NCBI RefSeq assembly: GCF_905220415.1
Contig: NC_059539.1
Coordinates: 1,178,001 to 1,242,000, forward strand
Reading direction: 5' to 3'
DNA length: 64,000 nucleotides
From: Colias croceus
Taxonomy: Eukaryota > Arthropoda > Insecta > Lepidoptera > Pieridae
A model generated the notes under the pieces. That model saw only the letters and a list, made by a program, of their open reading frames with translations. It searched no databases and had not been told where the DNA came from. A program made the translations under genes and the position numbers. Shown here one piece after another: positions 60,501 through 64,000 of the stretch; position 1 is the first letter of the stretch, and every line of letters starts with the position of its first letter.

Positions 60501-63500
60501 AATTTCATGCAAATTGGTTCAGTAGTTAAGGCGTGATTGAGTAACAGACAGACAGACAGAGTTACTTTCGCATTTATAATATTAGTATGGATGAAAAAGG
60601 AATATTCGTTATAAGACCGTAGAGTGTAGTTTTATCAGATTGCTTTCGAAGGGTAGAGATTGCTTTGCATGTATAGATCATTTGATATTTTGGTTTTATG
60701 GCATTCAAATGCTTTATAAATGTAAGGTAAAAGATAGTTTAACAAAACTTCATAGCGAGATAGAGGAGAAACACACACCTTGCTCTAAGTTCCGCCTCCA
60801 TGTTAGCCAAGCCGATACGCGGAGGAATATTCCCCTCTTGCACCGCTTCGCACGCCATTGCGAACCTCTCGATGTAGCTATCCTGAAGAAATAAGTATTT
60901 GGTGATATTAATTATGGTGATTAATGTATGACACAGAAATTAGTTACTATTTATTTTACGGAGACATGTTGTATCTTTTACTTAACATTATAAAGCTGAA
61001 GTTTGTTTGTTTGATCCAGGAACTACTGGTCCGATTTGAAAAATTATTTCGGTGTTAGATAGTCCATTTATCGAGGAAGGCTATAGGCTATAATATATCA
61101 TCACGTTAAGACCAACAGGAGCGGAGCCACGCGGGTGTAACCACGGAGCGCAGCTAGTATAAAAAAAAAGTGTGGCACTCGGGGACTGCTGCGGTAAAGC
61201 TATTGCATAGCATGCCTTCAAGCCACACCTCCGCCCGTCGGAGTGGGGAGCGTGAGGTTTTTTCGTTACGGAATTTCTGGATTCGGTCCCCGTGCTCAAG
61301 GCCTGCGATAGAAGCTATGCAATAGCTTAATAAAAAAAAGACAGGTTGCACTCCGGAAGTGCCGGCAGAAGTGAAAACTTGATTATTAAAGTTCAGCATG
61401 TTTGATATTTTGGAATGGTATCCGTCACGCATGGAATATAAGGGCTAAAAAAAAATCCGTCTTACGCTTTTTCGATCAGGCCACGTGTCCTGACGCGAGT
61501 TTAAGATTTTATACCCAACGCCGCTAAAGAAGTTTTCACTTCAAAAATCAATTCACACACACACTCACCTGCGGGTGCACAGTGGTGTGCGCCTCTAGAG
61601 CCACGCTGAACAGCGGCCGGTGGTTGTCGATCCATCTCGTGCCGGGCAGCAGCACGTCGGGGAAGATGTACGAGTAGTTGTCGGGAGGTGCTTCTGCCAT
61701 TAGCGGTAGTGCGTGCTCGCCGCACGACAGCTTGCCGTTGCGGCATAGTGGCAACCACTGAACACAAGAATACACCATGCAATAACAACACTAAACTCGA
61801 TTATACACTAACAAATAATAATATTGTCACTACATAGTATAAAACAAAGTCACTTTCTCTGTCCCTATGTCCCTTTGTATGCTTAAATCTTTAAAACTAC
61901 GCAACGGATTTTGATGCGGTTTTTTTAATAGATAGAGTGATTCAAGAGGGAGGTTTTAGTATATATAATTTATTAGGTTTTAGACAAAGCGACTTTGTTT
62001 TATACTATGTAGTGACTAAGCAATGACTAGAAACAATAAGACAATGACAGGCAAAAAACACAATATAAAACACAATATATGTGTAGCGACACCTCGCTCT
62101 GAATCGCGCAAGCGAAATGTTTCGCTACAGAGCTATATATACAACTTTCCGACATCATCCATAGGGGCCTTCACGGCCGGCCAGTCGAGTAGACTGGTCG
62201 AGGATCCTCCCTTTTTCGATGGAGGAATTCCACCTTCCTTCCTCCACAGTGGTGACCCCTGACAGTTCACAACTCCTTCTGTCCATTCATGATGTCCATG
62301 CTCACCTATCCCTTCCCCGCCTACGATCACCGCCCGCCAGCCAGCGCACTCGGCTTCAAATGGAGTCCTGTCCACTACCATGTGCGATCGCGCATGCTTG
62401 GGCAGCTCCACAGCCATCCTCACTGCACACTCCGACTCACTGGAGCATTACACGCAGCATCACCGCACTCAGTTCCGACTCACCGTGAACTAGCGGCTTC
62501 CTGTTCCGACTCACTGGAACATACCTGGCACTGGCAAGGCAATTCGTACTACGACCTCCGGTCTCGGAGGGGAGTCCTGTAGCGACACCTCGCTCTGAAT
62601 CGCGCAAGCGAAATGTTTCGCTACAGAGCTATATATACAACTTTCCGACATCATCCATAGGGGCCTTCACGGCCGGCCAGTCGAGTAGACTGGTCGAGGA
62701 TCCTCCCTTTTTCGATGGAGGAATTCCACCTTCCTTCCTCCACATATGTAATGTCTGTTTAAACAGCAATAGTCGGGTAATTACTTGACTTTTATATTGT
62801 CATTTAGGAGCGATTATCACTTAGTGATGATTTGTGTGATATGTCAATAGATGGCAAGAAAAAGATTCGATATATGGATTTTAGTAAGACATTTGATACG
62901 GTGAATCATTTGCTGATACTTATAAAGTTGCGAAGAGCTGACAATAATGATCTAATATGAAAATGGTTTACATCTTAATTATGCAATAAACACTTAAAGT
63001 TACGGTAAATGGTTTTGGATAGCTTCCCTCTGTAATTACTTCGGGTGTTCACCAAGGCTCACACTTGGGGCCTATTTTGTTTTTAAGTTTTATTAACGAC
63101 TATATTTCCTAAACCTACCGTATATCCAACAGGTGTTTCCACATTCTTCTCCTGGTCAGGTGCGACCGGTTTCCGTTGACACGCGACGTGTAGGAACGTG
63201 AATAGCAGGTGATGCTGGTCACCAAGATCCGCTGGGAGCTTGATTTTGATCTCGTCATAGAGGGATGGGTTCCTTATTGAAAGGACCAGGATAGGTATCA
63301 GTAGTTACTTAATTGAATTGCATTAGATACTTCATTTATTTCTTTGCTGTTTTTTTTACATTTTGCATCTTATTATTTCTGTAAGTTAGGATTTTCGCAA
63401 AATAAATGTTTATTTATCTTTTTAAGGGTCGATTTTTCAATCCTTGGTTAAAATTTATGCGTCCAATAAAGTATTACACGAACATTTTAAAATGTCACCT

Positions 63501-63855
63501 GTAAACTGTCATATACGGACAATTAGAATACATTTTTGAAATGGTAGTTTAATACGTTATTCAATGAATAAGTTTTAAGGATTGAAAAATCAGCCCTAAA
63601 TTGTACTTTGTATATGGTTCAATATGTGTAAGATTCTTACATCAATGAAACTAAACAATCAATTTGAAACGTTATTTTATACGAAAATAAAAAAAATAAA
63701 CGATGATAACAGTATTGCCATATAAATTAAACTCACTTGTTATGATACAGCACAGTGGTATAAGCCTCAGTGCTGAATTCTGGACAGGAACTTCTTCCGA
63801 AGATGTTTGGCAACGCCGCTGACTGATCCTCACCAGACATTAGTTGAACTCTCAC
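39471..63855 (-). CDS. Dock7: DOCK6/7/8-type Rho-GTPase exchange factor (Zizimin-related), 3' part, 29 exons
   Basis: Exons in transcript order: 63737-63855, 63119-63272, 61569-61757, 60779-60882, 54501-54669, 53877-54009, 53269-53368, 52765-52914, 51984-52161, 51403-51608, 50357-50538, 50040-50119, 49555-49731, 49241-49367, 48693-48862, 47589-47723, 46705-46851, 46144-46323, 45495-45671, 44875-45054, 44399-44529, 43424-43595, 42942-43122, 42212-42339, 41584-41649, 41325-41441, 40673-40761, 39963-40115, 39471-39504. Every junction keeps the frame; together they give about 1375 residues, so the N-terminal third lies outside the window. The product opens in the DHR-1/C2 region (RVQLMSGED, SCPEFSTEAYTTVLYHN), passes through the armadillo-like middle and ends with DHR-2. 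DOCK proteins load Rac/Cdc42 with GTP and control actin and cell shape. Family recognition is firm. The symbol is by similarity to vertebrate DOCK7 and insect Zir, and DOCK6 or DOCK8 would fit equally well. Confidence 0.93.
39700..39956. repeat. Degenerate TCGTGCC-type simple repeat
   Basis: Dozens of overlapping ATCGTGCCACGTCGTGTCGT-like variants with a 5-bp undertone, ending directly at the donor of DOCK exon 39963-40115. Confidence 0.8.
39963..46323 (-). CDS. Dock7: DOCK gene, DHR-2 catalytic exons
   Basis: Exons from 46144-46323 to 39963-40115 encode the DHR-2 exchange domain: KEFQEDPEMLLDLMYRIA and LRLTWLNNMAQKH (45495-45671), GMYETVNEVYKVLIPI (44399-44529), FGSYFRVSFYGARFGDL (43424-43595), DKAYIQITYVEPYFEPHE (42942-43122), RFMYATPFTADGR and LTTAHHFPYLKTRI (42212-42339), ILSPIEVAIEDI (41584-41649) and MLQMVVQGC followed by TTVNQGPLELAQ (41325-41441). 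The last segment is the helix-10 insert that holds the nucleotide-sensing valine in this family; I cannot say with certainty which residue here fills that role. Confidence 0.92.
40350..40425 (-). pseudogene. Short reverse-transcriptase remnant
   Basis: The minus strand reads KGVSQGGILGPLLFKIYIND, the RT block before the catalytic box in CR1/Jockey-type elements. Nothing of the rest of the domain was found around it. Confidence 0.6.
40890..41310. repeat. Degenerate minisatellite based on GTTAGTGCTAAT
   Basis: A DOCK intron filled with six-base-phased variants of GTTAGT/GCTAAT/GTAAAT. A longer block, GCAAATGTAAATATTGTCAA plus flanks, recurs three times at about 60-75 bp steps. Confidence 0.8.
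41695..41920. repeat. GC-rich dispersed fragment in a DOCK intron
   Basis: CCCTCTCCCCC blocks at both ends with CCCCCGGGGAAGGAGCCGTG and ACTAAAACCCCACTGTGTTC between them. Looks like retroelement debris; no domain recognised. Confidence 0.4.
43668..43800 (+). mobile_element. Helitron-like repeat, 3' part
   Basis: Ends GCGGGCGAAGCCGCGGGCGG then TAAGCTAGT. The start is diverged. In a DOCK intron. Confidence 0.6.
44041..44139. repeat. Short tandem duplication in a DOCK intron
   Basis: ACATTTTGTTAACTTTTTTC and the following bases to CATAGCA occur twice, about 51 bp apart. Confidence 0.8.
44781..44835 (-). pseudogene. Partial copy of a neighbouring DOCK exon
   Basis: The minus strand reads VHGAAIAAEQLWVW, matching LVHGAALVAEQLRAG of exon 44875-45054, and ends in the same GTATAC donor-like string. 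It lies about 80 bp downstream of that exon in the transcript. It lacks an acceptor and most of the exon, so it looks like a decaying duplicate. Confidence 0.6.
45300..45476 (+). repeat. Non-LTR or SINE 3'-end fragment
   Basis: TTCCTGCCGGTTCTTCTCCA, then CGAATCGGTGG and a tail AATTGAATAAATAAATGTTT, a layout I remember from lepidopteran RTE-type 3' ends. A similar tail is at 22163-22256. Confidence 0.55.
45947..46129 (-). mobile_element. Helitron-like repeat, second subfamily
   Basis: CTAGCTTTCCGCACGCGGC at one end and AAAGCGACTTTGTTTTATAC then TATGTAGTGAT at the other. A similar copy is at 25425-25600 in HP1 intron 4. Confidence 0.6.
46705..54669 (-). CDS. Dock7: DOCK gene, middle exons (helical armadillo-like region)
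   Basis: Thirteen exons from 54501-54669 to 46705-46851. Recognisable family segments include FELMVKSMVEYLYW with APRKARFPEHF (52765-52914), SLAFFLFDLLSIMDRGYVFNL (51984-52161), RIVCSHEHYVSLCLP (51403-51608), RVASLYLPLLGIV (50357-50538), RNLLVCLVWVLKW (49555-49731) and EVSMTLLHAVETIVQ (48693-48862). Exon 51403-51608 also carries a Ser/Ala/Gly-rich loop (ASSPAPSMRSSASSDGR), probably disordered. Exon 48693-48862 is GC-rich and encodes an Arg/Pro-rich insert, and its donor touches the 50-bp minisatellite. Confidence 0.9.
47393..47555 (-). repeat. Dispersed repeat with GCTATTGCATAG end
   Basis: Contains CGGGGACCGAATTGAGAAAT and CCCCGAGTGGCAC. An inverse copy is at 61155-61330. Confidence 0.6.
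47971..48688. repeat. 50-bp minisatellite, about 14 copies
   Basis: Unit ACACACAGTTCATTGACCTA followed by TGACATAACGCAGCGAGCGC and GCAACCACTA, period exactly 50. All copies look identical except the first (GACATATGAC). The last unit runs into the splice donor of DOCK exon 48693-48862. Each unit contains TGACCT (AGGTCA on the gene strand). Confidence 0.95.
50740..51272. mobile_element. PIF/Harbinger-like MITE, 533 bp
   Basis: Ends CAGCCCGTTCACACATG and its inverse CATGTGTGAACGGGCTG, with TTA duplicated at 50737-50739 and 51273-51275. The 3-bp TTA target fits PIF/Harbinger. It sits in the DOCK intron between exons 50357-50538 and 51403-51608. Confidence 0.8.
54118..54275. repeat. Dispersed repeat of the GAAGTGAAACTTCTTTGGC family
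   Basis: AAGAGCGAGTGTGCCGAGCAC lead, then inverted GAAGTGAAACTTC ends. Related copies at 42720-42880, 47168-47390, 61450-61545 and 19895-19960. Confidence 0.6.
54762..54984 (-). mobile_element. Helitron-like short repeat
   Basis: Contains CCCACGGTTTCGCCCGCG and ends TATAATATTAGTAGGATGA. Lies just upstream of DOCK exon 54501-54669. Confidence 0.65.
55072..55184 (-). mobile_element. Helitron-like repeat, first half (split by the 5.0-kb insertion)
   Basis: Starts CTAGCTTTCCACCCGCGGC and continues to GGGTATCAAA. The other half resumes at 60491. This is the lepidopteran family with a TC..CTAGT layout seen many times in the window. Confidence 0.7.
55189..55488. mobile_element. 300-bp MITE related to the ends of the 5.0-kb element
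   Basis: Starts TGATGTTTTGCATTAAAAC and ends in its inverse, with perfect inverted repeats of about 58 bp. ATAT lies on both sides (55185-55188 and 55489-55492). About 190 bp (55248-55400) match the right end of the 5.0-kb element (60300-60460) in inverted orientation, so it looks like an internally deleted relative that inserted next to, or into, the same ATAT site. Confidence 0.75.
57092..57689 (-). pseudogene. Broken open frames inside the 5.0-kb element, function unknown
   Basis: Two minus-strand stretches of about 75 codons each (MEKKHKQKCNSLCKRTSFSL.. at 57689-57453; FRLPLKKSTCTGVASPTLYN.. at 57316-57092) lie in line with the repeats upstream. They are interrupted by stops and frameshifts. 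I do not recognise the family. Confidence 0.3.
57990..58590 (-). repeat. Degenerate tandem repeats with 3n spacing inside the 5.0-kb element
   Basis: Six copies of a block containing CATGGTCTCCGCGACCTGTG or close variants begin near 58007, 58106, 58223, 58289, 58355 and 58480. The first four spacings are 99, 117, 66 and 66 bp, all multiples of three. Read on the minus strand the unit encodes TSQVAETMEVLVKPDWQDYS with later stops, which suggests a decayed repeat protein. Confidence 0.6.
58600..59990. other. Interior of the 5.0-kb element, no recognisable feature
   Basis: Would be the intron after the candidate first exon at 60001-60094. No domain or clear splice acceptor could be chosen. Confidence 0.4.
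60001..60094 (-). CDS. Candidate first exon of a gene inside the 5.0-kb element
   Basis: ATG at 60094 opens MYNSGGNSFSSSEDERSNG and continues to KRPGDEKF, then a strong donor (CC followed by GTAAGT). The Ser/acidic-rich start resembles the disordered N-termini seen in many transposon proteins. No acceptor could be fixed. Low certainty. Confidence 0.3.
60491..60595 (-). mobile_element. Helitron-like repeat, second half
   Basis: Continues CTCTATACCAAATTTCATGC to ATAATATTAGTATGGAT, including the AGACAGACAGAC microsatellite typical of this family. Forms one repeat with 55072-55184. Confidence 0.7.
60779..63855 (-). CDS. Dock7: DOCK gene, first four exons in window (DHR-1/C2 region and following linker)
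   Basis: Exon 63737-63855 ends inside the HNK codon that exon 63119-63272 completes (NPSLYDEIKIKLP, LLFTFLHVACQRK). Exon 61569-61757 continues YTWLPLCRNGKL and PDVLLPGTRWIDNHRPLF. Exon 60779-60882 gives DSYIERFAMACEAVQEGN. The first two match the lipid-binding C2-like DHR-1 domain; YTWLPL and WVDNH-type motifs follow it in DOCK-C proteins. Donors are GTGAGT, GTAGGT, GTGAGT and GTGTGT, the last one weak. The introns here contain a TRIM-like element and reverse-transcriptase debris. Confidence 0.92.
61155..61330 (+). repeat. Dispersed repeat with GCTATTGCATAG end (inverse copy)
   Basis: GTGTGGCACTCGGGGACTGC start, AGCTATGCAATAGCTTAATA end; pairs with 47393-47555. Confidence 0.6.
61826..62016. 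mobile_element. Fold-back variant of the second Helitron-like subfamily
   Basis: Starts GTCACTACATAGTATAAAAC and ends with the exact inverse, so about 26 bp of perfect terminal inverse pairing replace the usual CTAGT end. Lies about 65 bp upstream of the TRIM-like element. Confidence 0.6.
62082..62744. mobile_element. Miniature LTR retrotransposon (TRIM-like), 663 bp
   Basis: Two 167-bp direct repeats, 62082-62248 and 62578-62744, begin TGTAGCGACACC and end CCTCCACA (TG..CA) and look identical base for base. TATG is duplicated at 62078-62081 and 62745-62748. TGGTGACCCC at 62250-62259 matches the start of the primer-binding site complementary to animal tRNA-Trp. A purine tract GGAGGGGAG (62566-62574) precedes the 3' LTR. 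The 329-bp interior has no gag or pol frame, so it must depend on an autonomous relative. It lies in a DOCK intron. Confidence 0.85.
62845..63108 (+). pseudogene. Decayed reverse-transcriptase fragment of a non-LTR element
   Basis: On the plus strand MDFSKTFDTVNHLLILIKL is followed, after stops, by GVHQGSHLGPILFLSFINDY. These match two RT blocks (catalytic D..FDxVxH and the GxxQGSxLGP..F.NDI block). The YADD box is absent. It ends a few bases from the donor of DOCK exon 63119-63272. Confidence 0.75.
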
Positions 63856-64000
63856 CTGCGGGTAGTTGTATATTTTATGATATTTTCTGTTTCTGTTTTC
63901 ACACTATGTCCTTTATAGTTATAGCTGAAGGGTTTAAGATATCCAGTCGAAATAACAAAATTTAGAATACTATAATGAACCAATAGTTAGGAGTTTTATT

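Overview
The window looks like nuclear DNA of a moth or butterfly. It is AT-rich, its genes are split by introns with standard GT/AG sites, and it is full of short dispersed repeats of types I remember from Lepidoptera, such as Helitron-like units with CTAG ends. The organism call is inference; no search could be run.

Layout. (1) 1-18461: no convincing exon. This stretch holds inverted-repeat elements, a 101-bp tandem duplication, and a ~4-kb tandem segmental duplication (unit 1 5190-13286, unit 2 13287-17372). Each duplicate carries insertions the other lacks, which gives clean empty-site comparisons. (2) 18462-18540, minus strand: one probable first coding exon of an unidentified gene running out of the window to the left. 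(3) 20511-35261, plus strand: a complete five-exon gene for heterochromatin protein 1 (chromodomain, hinge, chromoshadow domain, 188 aa). Its last intron hosts two nested Jockey-like retrotransposons (26024-34515). (4) 39471-63855, minus strand: 29 exons covering the C-terminal ~1375 residues of a DOCK6/7/8-type (Zizimin-related) guanine-nucleotide exchange factor. It starts in the DHR-1/C2 region and runs through the DHR-2 catalytic domain to the stop; the 5' part lies beyond the right edge. HP1 and the DOCK gene converge tail to tail.

The DOCK introns are heavily colonised: a 14-copy 50-bp minisatellite touching a splice donor, five motifs complementary to the 3' end of tRNA-Tyr, a PIF/Harbinger-like MITE, an unclassified 5.0-kb element with 37-bp terminal inverted repeats and ATAT target duplications that splits an older Helitron-like repeat, and a 663-bp LTR-flanked miniature retrotransposon (TRIM-like) with two identical LTRs.

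The best candidates for something undescribed are the 5.0-kb inverted-repeat element and its 300-bp derivative, the 1.74-kb element with repeated GCGTCCAC motifs and a precise empty site, and the TRIM-like element. Exon coordinates come from reading splice sites and frame continuity by eye.
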